Assembly (NCBI RefSeq): GCF_001949145.1
Contig: NW_019091370.1
Span: 1,266,520-1,330,519 of the forward strand
Reading direction: 5' to 3'
DNA length: 64,000 nucleotides
From: Acanthaster planci
Taxonomy: Eukaryota > Echinodermata > Asteroidea > Valvatida > Acanthasteridae
The translations under genes were made by a program, and so were the position numbers. Below the pieces are notes generated by a model. It was not told the DNA's origin. It saw only the letters and a program-made list of their open reading frames with translations, and made no database searches. The stretch's first letter is position 1; each line of letters starts with the position of its first letter. Positions 29,501 through 41,500 of this stretch are shown here, in pieces.

Positions 29501-32500
29501 ACTGCCACAGAAGAAGAATTTCAAGTATAACTGAGTTCCATGTGACTGTATTTCCATGCATGCGCACATACCAGTTCATCATTTGGTGAATTACTCTAAA
29601 ATGGTTTCCCAAACATCACACACCCAAATCTCAGTGTATTCGTATTTTTATTCGCTTTTGAACTGATGGTTTTAATTTTTATTCTTTTGGCAAAGCGAAA
29701 AAAAGATGCTTGAAAGGTTTGAAATATTATGTTAGTTTAAGGACAGCCAAAAAGTGGCGGGAAAAAATCCAATGATTCAGAACTCGCAATGGATGAAAAT
29801 GACAGGAACAATGATTACAAAGTTAAGTCGTCTTGATTACTGGACAGCTGAAAATGACAGTATTTCAGCCCAGGACTTTGAAAAAGTACATTTACTTGGG
29901 AAGTAAAGCAACTGAGAGGTAGAATCCTCTCCCATCTGCTCCAGATGTCATCTGAAAACTTCTGACCTACTCACCTCCAAAATACCAATGTAAAGTACAA
30001 GTTGTGTCACGGGTACCTCATCTTTGCCCTCGCATTTTTGTTTCCGACCAGGAAAAAATGATTACAGCAAAGTGTAAACTAGCTGAGGTTGCTGGCTCGG
30101 CCAATTAGCATCCCAGTGACGGAATGCGAGATGAAAACATAGCGAGAGGTCGGTAACTCAGATGTGATATCAAGATCCCCAGGTCTGATAGTGCTCCGAT
30201 TGTGTTTGGGACTTCCTCATGGGATCTGACCTCCTCAATTCAATTAGTGCAAGCTGGCCCTGGGTTATGGACACCAACCAAATTGAAATAAGAGACAAAG
30301 AAAGGAATATAATAAAAACTCCACGAGTTTGTGGGAAGCTTACAGAAGACATGGAAACAGATGCTGCACGTGAAGTGTTCAGCTTTAGAAAACGTCAGTC
30401 CAGATTTATCTTTTTCTTCACTTGACCGTGATATTTTTCTTTCCTTTATTTTTAATGGACCACTTTTTTTTTCACAGGCCAAACCATCAGGGCGGTTGGT
30501 CTCCAAATCCTTTTTGGATGTTTCAATCCATCAACTTTGGAATCAGTGTTTTTGGTGTCCTTGACAAAGGCACCATTCAAAATAATCTCCAATAAGATTT
30601 AGATCCATCGCTTTCAGGTTACAGTACTGATACATGTATCTGTCTATTGCTAGAACATTTTGACCGTATTTGGATAGATGTTAAGTGCATGACATCATGT
30701 TAGTCATTGTATGCCTTTCCAAAATGACCTGATCACGACCTGTTGGATGTCGGACAAAATCTTCCAAGCCCGTCTCTCTTTAATGTGGCATCACTAATTG
30801 GGAATTCATCATCCTCATGCAAGCCAGACATGAACCGCCTGGTATCCCCTGGAGCCATTAGAGGTGAAAGATTTGAGGGGCCCCTACTTATACCTGCAGC
30901 CCACGATAGCAACAAGGTGTAGGAGCCCTAGCAACCAGGTCACCCGTGAGGGACCATGAATATTCATCATGGCCTAATTAGAAGCGACAGTGGGGAGAGT
31001 CTTGCTTCGTCCGTCCGTGCCGCAGCTCTTCTCTGCCGCCGTGAGCTGTCATACCTCGGCTGTCCAATTTGCATTCTTCATTCAAACGTTTGTGTAATTT
31101 CAGAGTGCAGTTTTCATTTCAGGGATCGTGTAATATTATCGCCGTAAATTACGAGTACTTAATCATTCATCGAGGTGATGCATTTTGTCTACGCTTTTCA
31201 ACACGGATGCAAATGTGGGAACGTACATGTAAAATATGTTGTTGATCCAACTGGCAAGCTACGCCTAATTTTTACTGTTAATTTTTTCGTTGTTGTTTTT
31301 TATCCTATTCTGCAATAATTATACAAAAGTCCTTGGAAGCTCAGCGAGTTCCTTCCCTTTAAAAAGATGGTGTTCTTGTGGTTGTTAATAACACGAGAAC
31401 TGAAATGCCCCAGTTTTTGGTTGTTTCAGGAACTGGTTGCTACTTGCCAAAATAAGGACATTCCAAACTACCAGAACATATTAAGTTGACAGTTGATGGA
31501 GGAATCCAGTTGTCTCAGTTGCTTTGGAGTGCATCACTTACGGGCGCTACTTTGCAGCAAAAGTACAATTTATGTGCAACTTGTACTCGCCCACGCATTG
31601 GAAATTGTTGAGATCATCCCTCCCAATCCCGCCCACTATTTCTTCAAACAGCCCCAAAGAGCTGCCTGAAACTTGCCCCATAGATTTTGTTCACAATCGT
31701 CCCCTCGAATCCAGTCAGTCAGGAATACACATGTATGTACATGTACATGTGCGTGGACTGTGCGTGTACATGTACAGTACTGTACACCAGTAGAATGCAT
31801 ACTGTGTACAACTGTACATGTATAACCCTGGTGCAGGCTGCGGAGTCAGGCAAGCACAATGGGGCATGAACTGCGCTGTTTATTTTGGGGTGGAGGGCCA
31901 GACATTGTGTTTTCCCCCAATCCCGATCCACGCAAATTGCCTCTTCAGCGACCAACACAGTTGAGTGATGATGAACAAGCCTTATTTTGACTGGGTTTTC
32001 TCCTCTGTTTTTTTCCCCTGGCTGGATATTTGTTCAGCAGTTAAGAGAAAAAACTAACATTTCATAGACAGGACAGTGGATGAAAATGGAGCCAAATGTT
32101 GTTGAACTGGTTTTTTGGAATGAAAGCTATCTTAAGTGGCCTTGCCAGCGGCCTTGTTGAGGATAAACGGTGTTTACTGGCAGAAGTTTTCTGGAAGGTT
32201 TTTGAATTGGGTTGTTCTCTCCGAGCCCAAATCTGACTGAGATGTTTCACATTGTACAGACCGGTACATGTACATGTGGCCTGGTGAAAATATTAAAAAG
32301 ATATATATTTAAAAAAAAATAAATAAATGATAGTTGATTGACCTCTTTGTCAAAGTCCCCTCAAAATTGGTTGTATTTTAAATCAGATTTGTTTTTCATG
32401 ACTAGATTTGCTGTCCAAGTGTTTCATGGAATTCTTACAAAGCGTCACTTATCTGAGAATCTGCTTTTTTTTTCCCCTGAGACCAGTCCTTCCTGTGACT

Positions 32501-35500
32501 GAACACGTTCGTCATCAAAAATGGTGGACAGGATTTTGAAGCCTTTACAGCTCCAGAGCAACCCATCTGCAGTAGCTCACACACATGGAACAGTAACGGG
32601 CTCAGTACCTGAATCTTAACATTCTGTTAAAAGGGATAGAAAAACACTTGAGTAATCCCCTCAATGGACATAAATACTCAGCATAGAATCCCCTAATCCT
32701 TACAGTGGATGGCCCCCTGACAATTCTTCATTCGTGTCAAAGGTTAATCCCCTCGGTGATTTCTGCTCCACGCACTGGCCTGGTGGCACGAGGTTACTCT
32801 CCCCTCTCAGAGAGGAAAAAGGTAAACCTCATTGTGAGGAAACCCTATATGGATAAATCTCAGTTGAATGTAAAAGCACAGTTTAATACAATGCACTCAG
32901 TGGCTGTGAACGCATTTCTATCACGGGGCCAGGTTTTAGGATTAATTTACGTGTCAATCGTGAGAAAAAAAACCTGAAATTTCCTTCTAAAAATTCATTG
33001 AAAGCCTGTCATCAGTGATAAATCTTTGGGAGAAAAAGTGACTTGTCTTGCAACAGTTTCCTCGTCCATGCTGATGCGCATCGATGCACTGTAAATTCAG
33101 GAATGGCGCTCATGTTCGGGCGGACATTTTATGTTGATTTATGCCGTTTGCAGTGAGGAGATGGGCATGAAGTGAATACGAGTGTTCGCATTCGCACACA
33201 CAGGTGGATATTCCCCTCATGCACTCTCGCTGAGTGCATTACCTCACTGACGGACTAGAAAGTGTAACACAAGTATCTCACCCCACGTCAATCCCCCGCC
33301 CCTGCTGTATTCTTGTATCGGATAACAGGAGAGTAACTAAGCCTTGCTCGGTGTCAATGCTGATTTCACACAAACCACTTGGGAGCGGCCCGTCTGCTGA
33401 ATTCACAGTATATGAACATGTATCCTGGGGACTACCGGGGACTACAGGGGTTGGGTGGTGATTGCCAGTCTGTCTAAATCCATTGAAATCGGAGTCCTGT
33501 TTTATTGGGTTCATAATTCGTGGCATTGGTGGGGGAGCTTTTTCCTCGCCTGTTTCTCATGACAAGGAAGGCCAGTGTTGGTGACCTTCTCTGAGTGTTT
33601 GCTGGGATGAACCCTGCTGTTCACAAACCAGATGGCCCATTATTCGGTTGGGTATTCTCACCGTCTGGGAACTGGTGCGGATCCCGAGGAAAGAGAGGCT
33701 ATTTTTGTGCCTCTTGGAGAATGAGGGGAGTCCATTTCTTGGGCTGGTCAGAGTTGCATGACTACAGGTGGCGACGGAAGAAACTGCTTCTGAAAATTGG
33801 CTTGATCGAAGATCGAAATTGAATTGTTCTCTAGACTTTGTTGCCTCAGGTGAAGTCTCTCAGGAACAAGAAAACTAGCTCGGGTACAGGCTCATTTTGG
33901 ACTGAAGTGTGGAGCACCAAAGGGCAGAAGAAACATACCAGGCATACACACTGAGGTTTCATTCAGGATTTCAAACCCAATGTAACCAGGGGTTTAAGAT
34001 TTGGAATAAGTTGCAATTTATGCAGAAGTAACCCGGCACTAATGTAGCAAGCAGTCACAGACGATCACAGACAGATTTCAGTATCACTCTGTTTATAGAT
34101 GGGTCTGCTCTGTCTAACAAATCAGCCACTAGACATGTGGTATTTCTTATGTTTCAAGATGTTTTCCCCAAGTGGAGGGACTTTGGACTTGTCCAAATCA
34201 TTGTTCATTAAGTCCAGTTGCGTCGGAGCACATTTAATATGCATGCATATGTGGATGCTTGTTCCTTTTATTAGAAAAAAAAAACGGTCTTTCAGCCCAC
34301 TGCATTCATGTGTTGTGGGTGCGGCAGGCACACGGCGCTATTCAACCTCAAATAGCTTGGGTTACAGTTGACAATGGCATGCCCCGATGGAAAGCGCCCC
34401 CGTGAAGAGGTGAAAATGAATTTCACGGTGTGAGCTGGGAGTGTACATGTACTGGCTGTCGTGTGCTGTACTCACAGGACAATACGGCCGTTTCACAGTA
34501 GGGCGCCACCGAGAGTTTGCAATGCGTTGGCCAATCACAATGCTCGAAATTTGTCGACCCTTTCTAAACGCGCATCGGGTCGACAACTTTCGCGCGTTGT
34601 GATTGGCCAACGCGTTGCAAACTCTTGGCGGCGCACTATTGTGAAACGGCCGTATTATGCTTCTGTTTGGATCAGGGTTATAATGAATGCCTACATGGAC
34701 ATGTAGGTCCACATACACAGGTTGCTCGCCGTACATGTACATGTACATTCATGTGTAATCCACAGACTGAGTTTGAAGTGTGTAGGCCTACCCACACCAC
34801 CGTAAACTAATACATATGTACGTACCATCTGAAGCGTTGTTGATGAGTTACATGTATCTGTACATTGTAAATATTGAGAAGCACAAATACATGGACACTT
34901 TTTGGAGTATTGTTTCCATGTTCTCTTGTGCTGGTTATGTCTGAGCACGGAGGAATAAGAACACGGATTCACAGTTTTTGTGTCTGATTTGAGTCGGAGT
35001 ATTGTGCCAAAGTTTTATATTTTTGACAATCTGAGGACCTTGCTATTAAGCATAGAGTAATGCTCAAGATCTTGCCTAAGTTTGTACCGGTATACAGTGC
35101 ATTCCATACATGTGTGGGCAACTTTACATGACTATGTGCACTGTACATACACATGTAGATTGCCATGTCTTTATGAACTCACATTGCAGACACTACCACA
35201 AGCCTAGAGGTTGGTTGAAACCAAAATGGACGCATGAGAGAACCAGACATCTTCACATGTACATGAACATCATAATTGATATGATTAATGGACACCTTTC
35301 ATGCTGAAGTAACCTCCACCAAGGAATATTCATGTCAGTACAAGGACAGCGCATGTGTAATCCCCAGCAATTTATCACCCGCTGCTGTCACATGCTCGCC
35401 AAGCGTTGCAGCATTTGACATGAACCTGCAATATAAAACTCAATTGTTACCCCACCTGGGTCAGATTATGACCTTTGCAACCCAAGGAGGTGTCTGTTGT

Positions 35501-38500
35501 TGGATCTGGGCCGCACCTGTGGCAGAAGTTGCCTTCATCCCCAGGCTCAGGTGCGGGGTACCAAAAATAATAACACCAAGTTACAAATTTTATGCTCCAG
35601 GAGGTTTTGGCATTTCATTTCTTAGGCTGGCCTATATCCTGTCTGCAGTTACTCCAACAATCACCCCCCCCCCATCATTATTACTGTAATGGTATTGCCC
35701 GTTGACTGATGTGAACAATGGTAAGGGCCAGACACCAGAAGACAATAGGTCTTAAAACTTATACAAACATCTGGAAATGTTTGGGGTCAGCGGCAATACA
35801 GGCTGGGCTATTGTGAACCTGACCTTGTGCTATGTGCTAAGAGAACAAATTGAAAGTTGATTTCTGTGAGAACCACTTCCAACGAGCCCCGCTGTAGTTG
35901 TCGTAAATAGAAAGGCAGGGTACATTCGGGATAAGGCTAGGGATCTCCAGTACAGTTAAAGTTGAACAGTAAGTAATCCAAACGGGAGAGTTTGAGTGAC
36001 ATGCAGCCTTGTAGATCTCCTTCCTTTGTTCCTATGAGCAGGTTCCAGGTTCTATAAGGCCAAACCAAAAACAACTGTGTTTCCTGTTACCCGACCCAAC
36101 CTACATGTAGAAAATCATGCGAAACCTTAATTCAACAAATCAATCAAATATAAAAACTTATGGTGCCTTGCCCTGAGCCTAATTTTGTTTACAACATCCT
36201 GTACATTGTATTGTTTTAATTTTTTGGCAAGAGATGGACGGCTCTCCTGTGTTTGTATTTCAACAACCAGCTGCTTTACTACTCAATCACAGTGCTGATA
36301 TGTAATATTGACGTGCACATGTACAGTATGAATCTGACACTGATTTAGTACCTGTTACCAATATAGGCGCCTCCCCCCAATACAGACCATCATCCCACCC
36401 TAATTGTTTGGGCTATAAAAATTTAGAGTAAAATAAAACCATTTTACCCAACCAACCACCCTAATTTAATAGGAAACACAACTAATTTTTTGTTTGGCCT
36501 AACCTGATCACTGTCTTGTCCTGCCACATTTTTTGGTCAAGAGTTTGATCCCCTGTTGAATTTGCTTTGCAAGTTCCCATTGTATTGTCGTCTTCTGATG
36601 ATTATAAACATGAAACTGGACAAGTCTGTGATTGCTTGAAGGTCTGCATGAATTTCAGTGTTTCTTATTCTACTCTTGGTCATTTGGATGGGGAAAACCC
36701 ACAAGAATTTTACATCGCTTGTCTTTATGGTGTCACGCATGGCATAAAAGGGATCCAAGTTCTTTTCAACAGGTTACGAATTACAAGGCTCTAGTGATTA
36801 TTGTAATTTATGTCTGGAAATCTAATTGAACAATGCTTCTCTTTTCCTCAAGAACATGTCTTCACTGGCCTGCCAGAATTTCCCCTTTGATGTAGAGATA
36901 ACTATTTTGACTAATCCACTTTTGCTTTCCCGGACATTTGTGGCTGGAAATAAATATTGAAGTTAAAGTGCAGGGCAGCTGTGATGTTCTTTGAAAAATG
37001 AGGCTGATCGGTAACAAAGACCTGTGTGCACTTATCTGCTCTTAGTAAAAAGTAAAGCTACCACCAACAAGGTTGGGGATAGATCTGAAACTTTGCAGGA
37101 GTGGACCTTCAAGTGGTCAAAGGGTAAAGGTGTACCCATGTTTGTTTCTTTTAGGTTCACCAAATACCCAGGGCCTTTCCCATTAATCAGAAGGTCGTAA
37201 ACCAGTACCTACATTGTGCATGTACCACTTGATAAATATGTCCTTACATTACAACCTGCAAGTAGCTCACACTTGAGGAGCTTCCATTTTGATAAACTGT
37301 AGTCATGGTGACAGAGCGTTTTAGTACAAGTCAGTGATCCACGTCATGTAAACCCGTTTAATCTGTAATGGCAATTACTTTTTTAACGTTTGACCAATTG
37401 CAGAAACTGTTATACACCCACATTTCAGTCATGACAAACATGTTTTCATTGCAATAAACTCTGTGATTGATATCAGTAGGAGGTTTCCTATCAATCGGAA
37501 GTTTGTCCAATGCTAATAACGGTTTAAAGTCCACTCATTTAGATTTCATAGTGTAGCAAACACCATGTAAACTCTCTAACAGGTGCACCCGGGCTTGTGG
37601 GAGCTGTAGCAATGTTTCCTACTGAGCCACTGCGATAGTTTCCCTTGGGTCTAAATCAAAACCATATGTCCACGCTATGAAATCATTCATATTATGGGAA
37701 AAATATAATCCAATGCTTTTATCTTTTCTGTTTATTTTCTGAACAACAAGTCCTTTTGATATTAGTTTTAGTTTTAAAGCTTGAGGTGTAATACCTTATG
37801 CCTTGGAGCGTGGTTTTTATCTCAAGTCTTGCACTTTCACTCTTGGCAAGTTTTTACAGCGCCTAGTTTGAAATATAAATGGACGCTTTGTTTCTGATGA
37901 TTCTTTTATGCAGGCTTAACTATTTTGTTTTGGCCACAGTACACTTTCGGTCAAAGGTATTTGACAAGCTGAGCTTTTCTGTTTTGGCCACAAAGTGTAC
38001 TTTCAGTTATTTGTTTCCTTTGTTTATATTAATACCCTTTCTAATTTCTTACTTGTGTTTAAGAAAAATTCAAAGTGAAAAGTACATATATCATATACAA
38101 AACAAAAACTAGAGCCTTTGCTTTGTGTTGAAGTTGGCAAAAGTCATTTCTGGAATGCAGTTGATCTTTTTCTCTTTTCTGTAAATTCCATCAGAAATGA
38201 ATGACAGAATTTGTTGTTCTTGTACAGGTGCTACCAAGGATCTGGGTGCCTCGCTAACGAGAATGTGTATCAGACATAAGACCATTGAACTCAAACTCAA
38301 GTCTTTCACCAAGTAAGTGACTCGCTGATGGTCAGGATGCCTTGTCTTTTTATTCAGGCAAATCCATAGAGAGAGCCGACATAAAACAGAGCCACGATTG
38401 CCACACTTTTTTTCATAAAGCCACTTTTTTATGTTGGGACATTTTAGCCCATACATCTAGGTCAGTTTTGTTTGTTTTTAAATATGAAATATGCATTTAA

Positions 38501-41500
38501 GACCAGCTCTGGAGAAGGAATGCAACTAATGCCAGAGCCGCATCGTTCGGTCACCTGAGCTGGTCTTAAACATTAGTTTAAGACCAGCCAAGAACATACA
38601 TTTATTCCCATTCATTAATACCGTTTTAGTCAGAGAGTCAAAAGAAGTCAATATATAATGGATTTCCAGCAATTTTGATCTGGAATGTTACTTTCCTTTT
38701 CCCAAACACCCCCGTCCATTTTATGGAATATTCCTTGTGCAAATTGTCCAATTGGGGTGCGAGTGGAGAGCCCCATGCTCACAGACGCTTGACCAATCAG
38801 ACAGTAGGGTAAAGTGCCCTTAATCCAGATGCCAGCATGTGATTTACGCAGCGAGCATTGTCATTTCTCATTGGGCATTATCAAGTGTTACACAATCAAG
38901 TTACACGTTGTTGAATAGGGAGACTGTCTGAAGTATTTATGAATTTTCAGCAACTTAGTTGACACCAAAGATCGTATCGCGGCGCAAGATGGCAAACTTC
39001 ACCGCGAATACACATAAAACATTGTAATGGCATGGGTGCCATTTGAGTAAGCGATACGCCTGCGCATTGCGCAGGCGCTGCGGCAGCCACGTGCACCTGG
39101 TGAGCCTGCGCCGAAGCATTACCGTAAACTGCGCAGGCGTATCGCTTGCTCAAATGGCGCCCATGGTAATTACACCCTTTGGGCAGAGTTATCCATCTTG
39201 CGCCTTCGGCGCTATACGATCTTTGGTTAACACTCCCCATAACTTTACCCATATGCACACCAGGTGACCATGGAAACGAGCATGAAGAAGTTTTGATGGC
39301 TCCCTTAGCTAATGTCAGTGGAAAGTTTTAACCCAAACTCGATATACACCACGTAGGATTTGTCATTACTATGAGAGCATAATTTTACAGAGTCCATGAA
39401 TGTCATAATAACTCACATTATAGATGTTGATGATCCTACCAAATGTATCTCTTTCTCCTTTGACCCCCTCATCAGTGCCATCATGGAGTGTCTGGTGAAT
39501 CCACTTCAGGAGCGCATGGAAGACTGGAAAAAAATCACTACGCAACTGGACAAAGAGCACGCCAAAGGTAGCCATGGTTACAAGTGACTCCCTCTTCCCC
39601 ATCCTTGAAAGCCTTGTCTTCCTTGTTTGTTTGAAACAGGCGTGTACCCATGAAAGCCATTGGCTAGTAGCTGCAACCATTTCCCATAGATCTTCTTTGA
39701 ACCTTATGCCCTCCCTGTCACAGTGACAATGAGACCGAATCTTGAAGTCTTTCATCACTGTATAAATCAGGCTTGAAATGTGATACAAATGATGTGCAGA
39801 TAGACATGCTCAGCACTTTGACTGTTCAGGATAGCTAAACCGGTCACTGCCTTTATGAATAATTCTGATCTGAAGAGAACGAGAGAAAAGCCATCCATCC
39901 TTGCCCAGAATGGGTATCCCCTGTCTTTGTACAGTTGCCCACAGGGGATGTGGTGTGATGTGATAAAGAAAATTGCACAGGTGGATGAATTGATGGAGAT
40001 GGGAGCTACATGTCGTGATCTGGGTAGGGGGCTGTCACTGCACCCTGCCCGGCCACAACAGACAGGCAAGAAGGCAGTTCCCTTGATGGCCATTAGTGAG
40101 TCTGGGAGCAAGCTCTGGCCCATCCTGATGAAGATATCACAGCCTGTGTCATGGCTCGCACCTCCCCCCCTCCCACGGGCGGGCGTGTTCATGTTCCAGA
40201 AGATTAAGTGGTTTATGTCATTCTGGCTGAAAACAGCACCTGCAAAATCACAGCCAGGAAAAATAATAAGCCCACGCATTTCAAAGAAATATTTTTGCCC
40301 CTTGGCTAGGAAAGAATTACAAAGTAGCATTTTTCTGTTTCAGTTCAGATAACCAGAATTTGTCTCCTGAGACATACGTGTACATGTATCGGCATAAGTG
40401 TAATTGTTATCCCTAAAGGGCCTAAAAGCAACACAAACACGAACTTGTGACGTCAGGTCAAATATTTGCCGTGTGAATTGGCAAAAAGTAAATCCCTTTC
40501 AACTCGGTGACATTTTGCTGCAAATCTTTTGTGATGTCAAATCTCCTTTGCACTCCGCATTGGCCTGTAGGGTGAATTAGCCTGAAGGTGTGTGAAAAAC
40601 CATGTGAAAATTGACAGATCAGGACTTATTCGATTAAGAAATGGTTGAAGCAATCACAGATGTCAATGGAGTGGTTGCGCATGTGTAAAGAGCTAGCAGA
40701 TGGCGCTGCGCTCAAAAAAGAAAATCAGATGTCAGAGAATGATTGGCTTGTTTCTGCAGATTGAAGTCCCATGTACGTGCACACCTGGGCATGCTGTTAA
40801 AATAACTAGCATTTAGGAAGTCGTTTGGTATTCAGTGCTACACATCACAATGCAAGGCCATTACATCGTCTCAAAATGGTTATATCATTTGCAAATATGC
40901 ATTATGCATTCAGCTTGCAGATGGGGCGCAATCAGTGCTTTATGGGGGTCATGTACTTTGGGGCCTAGCAGAATTACCCCCCCCCTGCGTTTGGCACAGT
41001 TCCCTCTATCTGACTTCCATGAAGCTGTTCAGTGCAGAGGGTGCTCAAACGTTGATACACGGAGAAAACAGTCCGAATGTATGAATTGGCTTTTGGGGAT
41101 AACATTAATGCCTCAACATTCACTAGGTCAACATGCTGGCATCCAGAAAGTGGGGAAAAAATCAGGTTGAAGATTGCCAGTTGGGCAGACTTTGAAAAAT
41201 GTCATTGTTTTTTCATCATTTGAGATTTGAAGTACAGGCCTAAAATTATTCAATAATGCATTGTCACACCTTCACATTTGATAAAAGACTTCTTAATTTT
41301 CTAAAGAGGCAAGCATGACTGAAAAAGTCTAAAATAATTTTCGAGAGACTCAAGTGCATCAATCAGCATTTAGGTTTTCAACAAAACTCACTGGACCACT
41401 CAAGTGTAACACCTTCTCTGCAAAATTTGACGTTGCGAAGAGATATTTATGCACAAGGTGCTCGCGTGTAATTCTTTTCCTTTGCAGCGAGCAGACTATG

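Larger units (their letters stand above)
10659..38227 (+). other. MTSS1-like intron 3 (about 27.6 kb), repeat-rich
   Basis: This very long intron interrupts the I-BAR coding region after residue 70. It contains a TACATGTA-rich minisatellite, a GGTTGA/TCAACC cluster, two copies of a small TAA-flanked transposon-like element, an inverted repeat pair at 27.8 and 30.9 kb, and a foldback element at 34.5 kb. Each is listed separately. Octamer-type words (ATTTGCATAT at 18099, ATGCATAT-like sites near 16909, 18811 and 34241) and CpG-richer patches suggest embedded regulatory elements, which is inference. No coding exon of another gene was recognised. Confidence 0.85.

Noticed and set aside
27848-30915. 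Paired MLLSWAAG-type peptides at 27848 (+) and 30915 (-)
   Set aside because: They arise from the inverted 180-bp repeat. The copies differ by indels that are not multiples of three, so no coding constraint.
34362-34748. 128-codon - strand frame and an 81-codon + strand frame with matching peptide pieces
   Set aside because: Both read through the arms of the foldback element, which explains the shared VCNALANHNAR peptide on opposite strands.
35288-35689. 133-codon + strand frame in intron 3
   Set aside because: No conserved motif; ends in a poly-C region; chance.
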